Assembly (NCBI RefSeq): GCF_048771995.1
Contig: NC_133060.1
Span: forward strand, 3,901,501-3,965,500
Reading direction: 5' to 3'
DNA length: 64,000 nt
Source of the DNA: Taeniopygia guttata
Taxonomy: Eukaryota; Chordata; Aves; Passeriformes; Estrildidae
Part shown: positions 19,885 to 31,559 of the stretch, piece after piece
Numbering within the stretch: position 1 is the stretch's first letter
Layout: each line of letters begins with the position of its first letter
Made by a program: the position numbers and the translations under genes
Notes under the pieces: generated by a model
What the model was told of the DNA's origin: nothing
The model's database searches: none
The model's input: only the letters and a program-made list of their open reading frames with translations

Positions 19885-21480
19885 GGTTTGGAGACCAGAT
19901 GAGTTTTTGGCCGTCCACATACCGGCAGTGAAGAAGTAAACAAAGAATCCTAACAGCTCCAGCCCAGGTAGGGTCAATCGAGACAAGACCAAGTTTGTAC
20001 TCATTAAACCCCAACTAAACTTCACAGCCACCCTTGCCTTCTGATATTTCAGCTACAGGAAAGTTTTCATATTCCACAAACTCTGGTAAACTAATAACAT
20101 GTACTAAGGGTAAAAATATTGAAGGGTTGTCACACAAGAGCTACAAAATATCCTAGAACTCATAGTACAATGTTTATTAATGTTGTTTGCATTTGCTAGA
20201 ACAAAAATTGATAAGCATGTGATAGGTGTTTCAGCTAAAGTTATTAAGAAAGTATTTTATTTCTATCTCAGGCATAGGCTACTGTGCATCAGAGAAATCC
20301 TAGAATGTGTATTAAGTCTTCTTTTGGTACTCCTGGTATTTCTGCTTTCACTATTGCTAGATTGAACTGGAAGATTCAAAGAATATAATTGCCCTAACAT
20401 TGTAGATCCACTAAAGCATACATAGCACATTGATTTACTAACACCATATGCAAATTTCAGCTGCAAAGTCTTTAACCAATAACTTGTCACCTAACATAAT
20501 TTTAAAAATCTAAAAGTCACCCATTAAAGTCAAGAACATATTTCCAGCCTCTAAGAAAAGTATATTACTTATACTGCTACCATATAAACTAGAAAATTTA
20601 AATACCTATATTTCTTTTATTATTAATTAGTTATTCCTGTCAAAAGTTTTGTTTTGCACTAGATATTTATGCAAGCTTGTTTTTTTAAATATAAATTACA
20701 GAAAACCTCTAAAGAAAATATATTAGTATACAAATTTTATAAAAGTGAAACCTTTTTTCCCTTGAGATAAATGAAAAAGCCTCATCTAGAAGGGGTTCTT
20801 TCAAATCATAGTGAAAAAGAGACCTCTCAGTAGCCTTTTAAGTAATAGTACTTTATTAATTCTGTTCAATAACTATGTTTTGTTCCTAATTTTAATTATT
20901 AATACAAAGAAGAAAGGGGGAAAAAGTTTGGGGTGAATGTACACCCCCTCTCTAAGCCTAAAGCAATATAATGTCTTTCAATCAATAACAGTACAATAAT
21001 CCTATGATAAATGTGTTTTCAACAGACTCTGGAACATGCTGGACACCTGCCAGATGTGTCTGGTCTGCTCTGCGTCCTGCCCAGAAATGCAGACAGCATC
21101 CTGATATCCCTTCAACAGACAGCACAGAGCCATGTAATCCAAACAATTGATGCCTGCCTCATAGAAAACTGCAACTATTGAAATAATGGTTCATATAAAG
21201 ACTCTATTTGTCTACAAATGGCATTTTCGTCCGTTAAGTTTGTTTTTCCTACAGTTCTAAAGTTGAATGTTTCAAAGTTTTTAAATTTCAGTTTACAGTT
21301 AAGATATAACTTACAACTTTGTTTACAGACTATTTTTCATGTTTACAAATGTATATATACTCAACTCATTAAACATTCTAGAATGAGTAGGTTACTCTGG
21401 AGGTAAATGATCAAAGGTACATAGAGGTGTTAAGTTTAAACTGAAAATAAGGAGGAAATTAATGAAGAGATATTAGGACA
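19885..21480. other. AT-rich stretch, no recognisable gene
   Basis: About 1.6 kb, much richer in A+T than the surroundings, without long open frames. It occupies the place between gag-like and pol sequence of the ERV and may be decayed internal ERV or an unrelated insertion. Confidence 0.35.
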
Positions 21481-22420
21481 AATATTTTTGGGGTATGGGC
21501 TTCTGATGTACCACGGAGGGCAAAGAATGCTCCCCCCCATAGTAATCAACCTTAAGGAAGGGACACAACCAGTGAAAAATTAAGCAGTGCCCCCTGAAAA
21601 AGATAGTGAAGAAATCAGCCCAATAATTGATAGTACAGGATTGAGGGCTGTCAATAAGATAACAAAGGATTTATATCCTGTGGTAGTAAATCCATATACC
21701 TTACAAACTTGTTTAACACCTGAACTAACCTGGTTTACGGTTTTAGATCTGAAAGATGCTTTCTTTTGCCTCCCTACCCACAAAGCCAGCCAGAAAATTT
21801 TTGCATTTGAATAGAAAAGCCCTAAAAGCGGGTTCAAAACCTAGCTCATATGGTTCATGTGCCTCAAGGCTTCAAAATCTCCCACTCTGTTTAGAGAACA
21901 ACTTGCAAAGATCCAGAACCTTGGGAAACACCACAGGAAGAAGCCTTTCAAATTTCCTAGAACTCCAAGGATACAGAGAGTTTAAAGAAAAGGCACAGGG
22001 CACGGCAGGGTGGTGCTGGCTGTGTGTTTATAATTACAGACTGTTTGTCAGACAGATCTCCAGTGGACAAAAGAAGCCACACGGGCCTTTCACCAGCTAA
22101 AGAGTGCCCTCATGTCAGCTCCAGCTTTGGACTTCCAGATGTAAGTCGGCTATTCTTTCTGTTCTCCCGGGTGGCTCAGGAATTGAATTCATACTGGAGG
22201 GCAGTTGCTTCCAAGCAATTGACGCAATGCCAAAGGATGGCCAGGCTGCCTCAGAGCTGTAGCAGCAGTCGTGCTGAATATGCGAGAAGCAAGTTTACCC
22301 TGGGACAAAAATGACTGTACTAGTGTCCCACACAGTGTCTGCAGTACTAAAACTCTCACCACAGAGGTTCCTGAAGTACCAAGCCATCATGGTAGAACAA
22401 GATGATATAGAGAGGTAACT
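21481..22420 (+). pseudogene. Class I (gamma-like) ERV reverse transcriptase / RNase H
   Basis: Reading the plus strand in shifting frames gives RT landmarks in the right order: STGLRAVNKITKDLYPVV, LTWFTVLDLKDAFFCLP (first catalytic Asp region), FAFE, then VPQGFKISPTLFREQL (LPQGF-type motif). The YXDD catalytic region is not found, and the text jumps to an RNase H-side segment with a WTKEATRAFHQLKSAL-type connection and SPQRFLKYQAIMVEQDD at about 22,360-22,420. At least five stops or frame changes are present. Such an enzyme copies retroviral RNA into DNA; this copy is inactive. Confidence 0.8.
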
Positions 22421-22959
22421 AACATTGTCAATCCAGCTTTTTTTCTCAGTAGAAATCAAGGAGAAGCAGTACACCACGATTGCTTGGAGGAGCACCAGAA
22501 AACACACTGGGGCGTAACTACTTAAAAGCTTTTGTAAAGTGTGGCTGCCGGTGTTACAGAGTGCATCAAAAGTAAGTGGTAGTTTCCACAGGCTTTTATA
22601 ACACATATCTGATTTAAAGGATCATTGCCAGGAGCTTATATGCCAGGAGAACTGACAGTGTGATCCTTGCCTCTAAACTAACCCTAGGAATACCCCAAAC
22701 AAAACTTGGTCAGATTGGGAGGGGCCATGATCTGGACAGCAGTGGTAAATTGGCTTTTCAAAACACCCATGGAAAGGGGGGTGTCAGTATTTATGAGTAT
22801 TAGCAAATACATTTTCAGGGTGGCCAGGAACATTCCCCAACAGAACTGTCAAAGTGACCAGAGTAAATAATACTGGTTTTGGAGTTCCAGCCACAATATT
22901 ACATGCAGCTGGAACTCAGAGCAAGGAGCTAAGTGAACCAGTACATAACATACAGCCTG

Positions 22960-23166
22960 GGAATTAAGTCTACCTTAAGCCTCTTACAGAAAAGACTTTG
23001 GAACTGCAGTGGGAAAACACCATTCCAGATGCTTCTTACCACCCTCACCACAATCAAGATTAAGAAGCAGAATGCCTGGATCCATCACCCTCGAATGAAG
23101 CAGGCCGCAGAAGCCCCTTGGAAACTGACACCAAGAGACAATGAACTGAGACTAAAACTTATTTAG
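22960..23166 (+). pseudogene. ERV integrase C-terminal end
   Basis: The open frame contains PFQMLLTTLTTIKIKKQNAW followed by IHHPRMKQ, matching the SH3-like C-terminal DNA-binding segment of gammaretroviral-type integrases (a PFQVLLTT-like strand, then AWIHH). The zinc-binding and DDE core parts are missing between 22,420 and 22,960, so this is an internally deleted pol. Confidence 0.65.
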
Positions 23167-23239
23167 GCAAAATGAATGTATTGTGGCAGGGGAGGTAGTT
23201 TGTAATTTTATTTATAGAATTGCTTTGTGTATAATTGTA

Positions 23240-23760
23240 ATTTAAATCCTGGAATATCTCTATCCAAAACAATGCTCAGTGGCCTTGGTCCCAGGTTCTA
23301 ATCAGTATACTGGATCTATGAGAGAGCTGGCCACTGCAGCAGGTGGACTGGGAAACATAAAACAACCCCTACAGTTATCCCTAAAAGGCCGGGGTCCAAA
23401 ATCACAAGTTAATAGTAGAAGCACTTGGTATGGTTCAAGATAACGTGTCTTGAGCTTTCAGTGTTATACAAGCACAGTTCTGGATGCAGGCAACAGCAGC
23501 TTTGATCATACAGGAGGGAGTGAAAAGCATCTGTAATCTGTGATCCTGCTTCTAATGTGGCCACTGCCTTGGTACTTACTGTATGCAATGCCACTGTTTA
23601 TCTGCCACTTCGAGATTCATCCAGTCACTGATCAGAAAACTGTGCTTGGATATACTGGTAAAGATTGTGTATGCTTGAGAAGTCCTTGTACTACTGCAAT
23701 TGTGCCTAGTCGGTCAAATGTACATAGCAAAGCCCTAAGGGACACTTATTAATGTAAGGA
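23240..23760 (+). pseudogene. ERV env-like fragment
   Basis: Across several frames the plus strand shows IVEALGMVQDNVS, then AFSVIQAQFWMQATAALIIQ, and later ICHFEIHPVTDQKTVLGYTG with a nearby CVCLRSPC cysteine pair. The order and style fit the transmembrane side of an avian ERV envelope. Stops interrupt every part. In a live virus it would mediate membrane fusion; here it is dead. Confidence 0.5.
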
Positions 23761-24119
23761 TTTGCATCAAGTAAAAGAATTTACTTATCATTTTAAGGAA
23801 AGGGAGGCATGACACAGAGTGAAAATTTAACAGGGTAGAAATCCATTTGGATTTAGGTGAAATGTGCCACTTGGAGCTTGCTAAATATGCTGTTTATTCT
23901 GGTAACTGCAGCACTAGCAAAACTACCCCAGCTAAGGAGAAAGAATGCAAATTTCCATACTAAAAGATGAGACATAAGAAAGACTCCTCGGACCTTGAAG
24001 CAGACAGGGCAGGGTGACCCAGGAGTTCTTTCTGTACTTTCTGACAAAAACTGAGTCAAGTGTAACTAGCTGTAAGTGTAACACGAAATCAGCAGAATAA
24101 ATATGCATCAACATATTGT

Positions 24120-24310
24120 GGAATTCTATACATATGGAAATTAGTAAGGGTAATAAAAAAGGATTGGGAGTTCTCAGAGGTGCGCATGTCCATTGAAGGG
24201 CATGGAGTCCCTACATGCGTCCAGCACTGTGAATAAACATACTGTTCCCTACAAATCTTTATTGAAATTGTGGGGTTTGATTATTTTATCCACGTTTCAG
24301 AAGCTTCCAG
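24120..24310 (+). mobile_element. Probable 3' LTR end of the class I ERV
   Basis: Contains GTGAATAAACATACTG (AATAAA at about 24,232), then a T-rich stretch, consistent with the R-U5 part of an LTR downstream of env. Precise ends and a matching 5' LTR could not be shown. Confidence 0.35.
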
Positions 24311-25640
24311 TAGCTTCTCTCAGAACCCACCCCTGAAGCACCCCTGCTACAAAAAACAGTCTGTGCAAACCCAAAACAGCTCTAAAAATGGGATTCCAGA
24401 TATTCAGAAACTCAGGTGAACTCCAAGATGGGTATTAAGATGTCCAGGGGCTCAAGTGTGCCCAGAAATGAGGCTCCAGCTGAGTGTTCTCTGCTTGGCT
24501 GAACACTGCCCAAGGACTGGGGCTGCACCAAGGGGGGACACCCTCCTCCAGCAGGGATGCCCCACTGTCCTAGATTGCAAGGCAATGTGTATTCTATTTG
24601 TCATCTGTTAGAGGCCAGGCCGTTATTTTCTGTTAATTGGGCAGTTTTCTTTATCTCTTCCACAAACCAGTGCTCCCTCCAGGGAGGCATCTGCTGTTAA
24701 TGGGCTATTGAATGTCACTGCATGACTGATAAAAATTACAGCATCCCATTGTGAGATGCTCCACTTAGAGAGAGGAGCCAAGCATTCCTAACTGGATATA
24801 ATCTGAGCTTTTGGGACACCAGAACAGCCTTTACACTGGCTTCCCAGCAGAACAGCTGCCTTTTCCACTGGATCTTCAGAGGAAGACTACGCCCTTCTAC
24901 AGGATCACTGCTCCAACAGAACCACAATTGCCACTCCAGGAGGACTGCAGCTACCATTTCAACTGGACTGCTACCAACACCCTGACCAACAAGGTGTCAG
25001 GTCGTATTCTGACTCTGTCAGTGTTGTTTTGTATTACTTCATTGTTTATTCTGGGGTTTTTTTTATTTTCTTCCCAAATAAAGAACTGTTATTTGATTTC
25101 CCATATCTTTGCCGGAGAACCCCCCTTAATTTCAAATTTATAACAATTCAGAGGGAGGGGGTTTAGTTTTCCATTTCAGGGGAGGCTTCTGCCTTCCTTA
25201 GCAGACATCTGTCTTTCCAAACCAAGACACCCACAAATGGGGGACCCCCAGAAGCCCCTCGGAACCTTGGGGCTGGGCTGGTCTGGTCCTACCAGAATGC
25301 TGGGAGCCACCAAAACCGCTCTGTCCCTGCCCTCTGCAACTGCACAGGGAAAAGAAACACAAGGAAAAGCCCAGGAGTGCAGAGAAAACTGGGAGAGATC
25401 CTGCCCCAAGCACCAGCATGAGCAAAACAGACCCAGCCTGGGTACAAGGTGTGAATTTATTGCCAACCAAATCACAGCAGGACGAGGAGAAGGGAAAGAA
25501 ATCTTGTCGAACACCTTCCCCCCACCTAACGGAGATCACACTAAACAGGGGTCACCAGAGATCTTCCCAACGGAGGTCGTCTGGGATCATCCAGTGCAGA
25601 TCCTCCAATGGGAGACTGAAGCGGCGCGCCTGAACGAGTC
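24311..25640 (-). repeat. Zinc-finger 3' flank (families Z/C), inverted, split by a solo LTR
   Basis: 24,311-24,565 matches the reverse of about 4,270-4,450, and 25,235-25,540 the reverse of the family C repeat at 3,965-4,250. 25,540-25,640 matches the zinc-finger 3' module (CAGTGCAGATCCTCC). Together they are an inverted copy of the 3' flank of ZNF copy 1, without the finger exon, interrupted at 24,566-25,229. Confidence 0.5.
24566..25229 (+). mobile_element. Solo LTR (664 bp), TSD CCCAC
   Basis: It begins TGTCCTAGATTGC and ends TTTCCAAACCAAGACA, so its termini are imperfect inverted repeats. It is flanked by exact 5-bp duplications CCCAC at 24,561-24,565 and 25,230-25,234. AATAAA lies at about 25,076 followed by a G-rich tail. 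The 5-bp duplication and TGTCC/GGACA termini fit avian ERVL-type LTRs. Its right part is shared with 14.62-14.78 kb. Confidence 0.75.
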
Positions 25641-25689
25641 CCAGTCAGCGACCTGCACTTTCAAGGCCTGGAGCACACTTGCTAAAGGA

Positions 25690-26270
25690 GCTGGTGAAGG
25701 AGGTGAGGGACGAGTCTTTTTTTGGAGATCCAAAAGCCCTTTATTGCCATGAAGAAGACTCAGGGACAAAGACCCAGCAGGGTTGAGGACACAGGGTTAA
25801 ATACAGAAAAACAGGCAGATCTGAAGGTCAAGGACCAATGCAAACAGGGAAAAGTGCTGCAGAGGAAGGACAGCAAACTAGGGGAACCAATGGTGTAACA
25901 GGAGCAGAACACAGCAGCAAACTGGGGACAGTGGCGACCAGAAGAGTGTAGGTCTCAGATTCAGCCAAAGAGAGAAACAGGAATTTCTAGCCAGGCAGAA
26001 GCATGGGAAAGAGTTGGAAAACAATGTAAATAATTCCCTATCTCTCTTGTTTTTCACATTCTTTATAGTTAAGTTCTATCACTGTGCATCAAGTACTTTG
26101 CACCAATGCTGTAAGTTGTTTCCACTTCAGGACCAATAGTTGGTCCTCATGAATCTCTGCTTAAAAGAGCAGTGTATTTTGAATAAACCGGAGTTTTACT
26201 CTCAGCAGCCTTCTGGTCAGAGTCTCTTCATTCCCATCCTGCCTCAACAGCAACAGAAGAGGGAAGAACA
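25690..26270. mobile_element. Possible LTR debris, mixed orientation
   Basis: The minus strand has CAATAAAGGGCTTTTGGATC (25,727-25,746), and the plus strand has TTGAATAAACCGGAG (26,178-26,192) followed by a CTTCATTCCC-type tail. Both look like poly(A) regions of different LTRs. No duplications or clean ends are visible. Confidence 0.3.
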
Positions 26271-26439
26271 TTCTAGGGGGATACAATATTTTTATTGTTC
26301 CATATTTACAAATATGGTAAAAAGGGGCTGAACAGGGGTAATGTCAACTGAGTAAACCAATGAAATTTAACACATTACATGTGCCTGCAGAGGCCTATGG
26401 GAGGGAGGGCTCCTCTAACCCTAACCTAAGAGGGGTGCT

Positions 26440-26600
26440 TCTCTCTGCTTGTTTCTGTCCCACCAGAGTTGGAAGTGTTACAGCCCCACTGGCAGGCCGC
26501 TGAGTCTCCACAGGGGATGGAGTTGAAGCAGCGCATGGAGCTCTTCTGGCACTTGGGCCACTCACAGGGCTTCCCTTTGAATGATGATTCTAAAGGGTTA
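26440..26600 (-). pseudogene. Zinc-finger 3' end remnant
   Basis: The minus strand reads KGKPCEWPKCQKSSMRCFN, a decayed version of the last degenerate finger seen at the end of copy 1 (ECSECRKSFVRCSSS). No intact finger is present. It is broken up by the LTR that starts at 26,614. Confidence 0.45.
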
Positions 26601-26613
26601 AGATTTAACTGAG

Positions 26614-27033
26614 TGATGCGAGTGGTGAGGGAAGACAAGCACACAATCAATATGATTGATAAGCAAGCTTCAATTTATTCAAAGATTCTGTCAGCTTATA
26701 TAGGGTTTTCTACAGGCATCTCTTCAGCAACAAGCTCTCATTGGTTATTTCATAAAGGTCATAGTTACATATTTCTCCTACTTGTGGTTACAGCTGCAGC
26801 CAAGTTCCTCATCTCTCAGCTCAGTACATCTCATTTCGCTAGGTACATCTTGTTTCACATCCTGTTCTTGGATAACTCATATCTCAAGGATAGGCTGTCC
26901 TTGTTATCTGTACGTGCCGATGTGTGCTGCTCCCAGGCCATGCCCAGTGTACTGTTCCCAGGCCTTAAACAGGGATTGCTGGAACAGCTGTTCCATCAAC
27001 CCGTGGCCCTGCTTCTGCAGCCATTCCCCAACA
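26614..27033 (-). mobile_element. Solo LTR (420 bp) related to the ERV1/ERV2 LTRs
   Basis: On the minus strand it starts TGTTGGGG and ends CGCATCA (TG...CA). It has a CCCTATATAAGC TATA box (26,694-26,705) and then GAATAAA (26,674-26,680). The segment CAATCAATATGATTGAT... TTTATTCAAA parallels the ERV2 LTR at the same place. Flanking 6-mers ACTGAG (26,608-26,613) and GCTGAG (27,034-27,039) are a near-perfect target duplication of the size seen for ERV1 and ERV2. Confidence 0.65.
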
Positions 27034-27058
27034 GCTGAGGGTTAGAATCAATTCATAC

Positions 27059-27580
27059 TGAAGTTGGCACAACGATAGGTTAATGATTATTAGATGCTTA
27101 AGCTAAAGCCAATTGTTATATTATGAGATCATTTATAGAAAGAAGTGGAGCAAGTGAACCATTTCAGGAACATATTGAAACCAGTAGAACAATGCCCAGC
27201 ACCCGGACTCTATGTCAATCCATCCCAAACCAGGGGGCCTTGGATTGTGCCAGAGGGTCACAGAGCCCTGACAAAGACTTTCCTGACTTCATCCCTGAGA
27301 CCACTGACCCAATTTGAGACCACTGACCCAAATCAAGAGAAGAATTGCATATGTGTGAAAGACTAATAGCCTCATTTTAATACAGAGCGAAGATGGGAGG
27401 CGCTGGGGTTGTGCATATGTAATATTTTGGGAAATAAATAGAAGGCAAAGAACCTTGTGCAGTACGGTCATGCTTTTCGGGGACGATCCCCACAGTACCA
27501 CCCGCCAGTGTAATAAACATACCACTTTTGAACTTTGGCTAGTAAGAGAGGCTTTGTCCTTGATTTTTGGTTTTAATCAT
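27059..27580 (+). mobile_element. Probable LTR abutting zinc-finger copy 4
   Basis: It begins near TGAAGTTGGCACAACG and ends AATCATTCA a few bases from the zinc-finger stop codon. It holds AATAAATAGAAGG (about 27,434) and AATAAACATACC (about 27,511), typical of an LTR R region. No clear target duplication was found. The minus-strand zinc-finger transcript would run into it antisense. Confidence 0.5.
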
Positions 27581-27585
27581 TCACC

Positions 27586-28344
27586 TTACTGGTGCCTCCG
27601 TTGGTGCTGGGTCAAGCCAGAGCTGGAGGAGAAGCTCTTCCCACACTCAAGACACTTATAGGGCCTCTCCCCAGTGTGGATGCGCCGGTGCAGGGTCAGG
27701 TGTGAGTTACGGTTGAAGCCCTTCCCGCAGTCGGGGCAGCGGAAGGGCCTCTCATCCGTGTGAGTCCGCAGATGCAGGAGGAGATGCGAGTTGCTCCGAA
27801 ACCTCTTCCCACACTCCCCACACTCATAGGGCCTCTCACCAGTGTGGGTCCTCTGGTGCCGGATCAGGTCAGAGTTCCACCCGAAGCTCTTCCCACACTC
27901 CAAGCACTCGTAGGGCTTTTCCCCAGTGTGAATTCTCCGGTGTTCCACCAGGCTGCAGCTCTGTCTGAAACTCTTCTTACACTCAAAACACTCATAGGGC
28001 CGTTCCCCAGTGTGAATCCTCAGATGCCGGATCAGGTTGGAGCTGTCTCTGAAGCTCTTCTCACATTCCCCACATTTGTAGGGTTGGTCCACCTGTTCCC
28101 CAGTGTGGATCCTCTGGTGCCGGACAAGGTGGGAGCTCTGGCTGAAGCCCTTCCCACATTCCAAGCACTTGTGAGGCTTCTCCACCAGCTCCAAGCTCTG
28201 GCTGGACCTCAGACCACCTTCCTGGCACAGAGGGGGTCTTTCCTTCTTGCAGCTCCCTGGGCTGGGTTTGCAGCCCCTCCTCCTGTGGCATCTCTGAGGC
28301 TTTTCCTTCTTCTCCATTGGCCCAAGGCTTAGGAATGACAAATC
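27586..28344 (-). CDS. C2H2 zinc-finger protein exon, 7 fingers (ZNF copy 4)
   Basis: The exon begins at 28,344 after GCCAAACCAG and is open to the stop at 27,586. It starts [18 protein letters not shown], and after the ~60-residue linker has seven C2H2 fingers, all with complete Cys/Cys/His/His sets. The first linker is expanded (TGEQVDQP instead of TGERP), which would loosen spacing between fingers 1 and 2. The penultimate linker is TDERP, as in copy 5. It ends HQRRHQ-stop where other copies have a second His, and LTR sequence starts within about 6 bp of the stop, so the normal 3' UTR is missing. The frame is intact and it may be a functional nuclear DNA-binding protein; the N-terminal exons are unresolved. 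Confidence 0.85.
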   Translation of the reverse strand, partial: DLSFLSLGPMEKKEKPQRCHRRRGCKPSPGSCKKERPPLCQEGGLRSSQSLELVEKPHKCLECGKGFSQSSHLVRHQRIHTGEQVDQPYKCGECEKSFRDSSNLIRHLRIHTGERPYECFECKKSFRQSCSLVEHRRIHTGEKPYECLECGKSFGWNSDLIRHQRTHTGERPYECGECGKRFRSNSHLLLHLRTHTDERPFRCPDCGKGFNRNSHLTLHRRIHTGERPYKCLECGKSFSSSSGLTQHQRRHQ

Positions 28345-29400
28345 CTGGTTTGGCAAGGAGAAACAATAGGTGAGCACCTTAGGCTGGGGTTCCTCCTGCC
28401 CAAGTTCCTCTCAGGAAGTGACTGGATATTTTGTGTCCATAAAAATCTCCAAAACATGAAGGTTCAGCCCCAAAAGAAATCCTCACAGGAGATCACCTCC
28501 TTTCTCCACTCCAGGCTGTGGGGGTTTCCCTTCCCTTGGCTGATGGGGCTCCAGTGGCTCCTCTATTCTTGGGTCTTACAGATGACCCAGGGTATTTGAA
28601 GGTCCCAATGACCCCTTCTCCCCTGACTCCCTATTACAGGATTCCATGGCTCCCAGGGGTCCCCCAACTCAAGGCTCTTCTCCTCCCACCCTTCAGGATG
28701 CCCAGGGTCCAACAGCTCCGGAATTGCCTCTCTCCACCCTCACCACTTCAGGGGTCTTGCAGTTCCCCTCCACCGCTCTTCTGGAGTGCCCCAAGACTGA
28801 TGTGCTCCTCCCACCAGTACCTGGTGATCATCTTGTGGATCTCCAAATATCCTCCTGAAGTGGAAACTGTGATGCAGCAAGACCCAGACTTTTCCTGCTA
28901 AAACCCCAAGGCCTCCCAGGGACCACAAAAATATTTGGGTCTCATTTCTGGAACCTGCAAACTCCAAACAATTCCCCTAGAAGAACCCCTCTGGAAGACT
29001 CCCTGATACACCAGCAGGATGGAGACTTGTGTTTCTTCTTCTGCTCCTCTTCCTGTTCCTCCTTCTCCTCTCTCCCTCCCCTCCTCCTTCATGACCACCC
29101 CAGATCCCCCTCTCCCACCCCCGTCTGCCCCACAGGTAAAGCATCACCAGCTGCTGGGTGGGAGGAACCACCCCAGGGAGCACCCCAAGAATGGACAAGG
29201 GGTTTGGGGAACCCTCCAGTGCAGATCCATCCCCTCCCACAGCACTGGGGAATTGCTCCAGGGATCAAGTGATGGGGAAACAAAGGGACAGCACCACAGT
29301 CCCTCCTCCCGTTATCCACCTCTCCCATCCCTTTTCCGTCATCCCTTCTAAATCCCTCTGGCTCAGTTTAGGGCTGACCCTCCCATCTCTCAAATAGTTT
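28345..29400 (-). repeat. Upstream module of zinc-finger copy 4
   Basis: Reverse counterpart of 2,240-3,228: intron end, the CCTGGTGATCATCTTG block (about 28,820), and a purine-rich coding-strand tract at 29,030-29,100 followed by CAGCTGCTGGGTGGG. It probably contains the promoter and 5' exon(s). Confidence 0.5.
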
Positions 29401-29479
29401 TGGTGTCCTAAATGCCCTTTTATGGTTTCTCCCCTCACTTTTCCATTGTGTTGAAAAGAATGAGAAGAAATGTCTGTAC

Positions 29480-29900
29480 AAAGAAATGGTGGGAGTCTCC
29501 TTTGAGATAGGGCAAGGGACTTGTAGATAAGGAAGTGACAGAAGAAACCATCAGTTTCAGAAAATATTATTTGACATGGACTGCTGCTCAGCCACAGCCC
29601 TGCTAAATTCCTGACTTTCGAGGAAAAGAACCAAGACTTAACCATTATTATCATATGTGATAAAAAAGGGACAATATTGAGGCAGTTTACACATCCTCCT
29701 AGAGGTAATTAAGGACATGGACACCCGGGTGGGGCAATAAGGGAAGTCTAGAAGGGATTTGGACAACAGGGGATGGATGATGTTGGTGTGCTGGGAAGGG
29801 ATTGGGTGAAGGGGAGTGTGCAGCAATATGGTTCAGGCAAGAAGCGGCAGGAGGAATCTGTATGAGAAGAAAAAAAAAGATGTAAAAGAGAAGGAAAAGA
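29480..29900 (+). repeat. ERV leader/LTR-like segment (repeat R) and gag leader
   Basis: 29,490-29,660 is the R segment, also after env at about 35,490. 29,690-29,900 matches the reverse of 1,670-1,905 and 53,640-53,890. It is upstream of the gag-like region in the same orientation as arm A's ERV. Confidence 0.4.
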
Positions 29901-30935
29901 ATGAATTGTGAGGATTGGGAAGTTTTTCAGCACCATCTTATCCTCAAAATTTGCCAAGTGATCGAAGCCCTTTCTAGGCCTGGTTTCCAGGAGAGGAAAA
30001 GCAGGAGGTCAGGATGTCAGGGGTTTCTCTGTGCTGGGCAGCGGCAGCAGCGGGCGCAGAGCTGCGGGACCGGGAGCAGGGCTGGGGGCCTGTGGGGAGC
30101 TGCGGGGCCGGGCCGGGGCTGTGGGGCAGCCGGGGCTCAGCGCCGGGCGCTGCCTGAGCCCACCAGCCCCGGGCAGGGCCGGCAGTGGCCCCCGGCCCCC
30201 AGGAGGCTGCGGGACGCCCCGGCCGCTGCCCGGCCCCGGGGAGCTGCCGGCCCTGCCCGCCGGGGGGGCCGCCTTTGGACACTGCGGCAGGACAGGCACC
30301 GGCTCTGCCACACGGGCTGTGCAGGGGACCCTGAGCACAAGGAGCAAAACAAAGGAACCTCTGGGAAATGCAGAGTGCACATGGAAGGATCAGGATTTTC
30401 TGTGAAAGGATTTGGTTTGGGTCCCTGCAGAAAGGAAAGATTTTGCAGAAAGCTCAGCAGCTCTCAGAGGATGAGCACCCACAGGCAGTGACCGGGGCTG
30501 CAGGAGTGGCACAAGAAGGCCCTGCAGCACTTGGGCACAAAGGCACAGCAGCTGAAGGCAAGGAGGGATGAGCAAAAGGCCAAGCTGAAGGCAAAGGCCA
30601 TGGCAGAGTTCCCACAGCCCCTGAGGGACCAACCCCAGGGCCCAAGGGGGCCCCAGCACCCAGGGGACGGCGTCGGCCACAAGCACCTGGCAGAGGCATT
30701 GCCCTCCTGGCCAGGGCAGAGCCACCCAAACAGCCCCTGGGAAGGAGTCGGGGCTCCAGCTGCAGCCCACAAGGACACTGCAAGCACAGACAGCAGCACC
30801 CTCAGGAGGAGCGAGTCCACCCCTGCATGGACATGGATTGTCAGGGCTCTCTGAGCTCCCATCCCACCGGGGACCCACCACACTTGGGTGGAGCCCTTGA
30901 GAGCATTCAGGGTGGGTCTGCATTGAGAGGGGGCC
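29901..30935 (+). pseudogene. Gamma-like ERV, gag region with GC-rich core
   Basis: Plus-strand counterpart of 700-1,905: GC-rich core at about 30,005-30,340, then the charged KAQQLKARRDEQKAKLKAK stretch at about 30,540-30,596 and a Pro/Gly-rich tail before the protease. From about 30,380 onward it belongs to palindrome arm A. The upstream part has its inverted partner beyond ERV1 at 53,150-53,560. No intact Gag frame exists. Confidence 0.45.
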
Positions 30936-31520
30936 TCTCCTGATGGACACAGGGGCATCTCAATCTACTCTGAATCTTAGACCTAAGGGGGGGAAAATGT
31001 AAAAAATATCTTGGATTATTCAGGGGATAAGTGGGAAAGAGGAGTGGCTTTTAGGGGTCAGTTATTGGGTTAGAAAGGAAAATAATTGAGAAGTCACTTC
31101 TTAATTGCATAGCTTAGTTTTTGATTAGACTTAAAAAGCCTTGTAACAAGAGATTGTTAGCCATTTTTTGTGCTGTTTTTCCTGCACGCAGAATCTGGTG
31201 CAGACGGCGTACTGAAGTTTTGATACTATAAAAATAAACAGAAGCTGAAGACCTAAAATGCCCAATGCATCTCTCGCTCCTGACACAGAACTGCTCCAGG
31301 AGGGTGTCCCCTGCCAGGGGGTTGCCGAGGGGTTGTCCCAAGGGAGTTGTCCAACTTGGGGCCCACAAACTCACACTTTATTCAACCACTCTTAGCAGAT
31401 ATGGGGAAGGGTTAGAAATGCAAGAATTTTATTTGCTCCCAATTGTGACTATAGTTTACAGGGAGGGGATTTGATCACTAAACTGGGAATGCAAATTAAT
31501 ATTATAAAAGGTGATACAGA
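30936..31520 (+). pseudogene. Gamma-like ERV protease, split by an insertion
   Basis: MDTGAS begins at 30,943 with the catalytic Asp-Thr-Gly at 30,946-30,954, then NLRPKGGK. The C-terminal part resumes at about 31,385-31,500 with APNCDYSLQGGDLITKLG. Between them, about 31,045-31,380 is absent from the copy at 426-700. That insert has ACTATAAAAATAAACAG (about 31,225) and resembles a short LTR. Protease activity is impossible here. Confidence 0.7.
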
Positions 31521-31559
31521 GGCTAGTTCTGCTGTACCTTTGTGTCACGTGTCTGGCAA

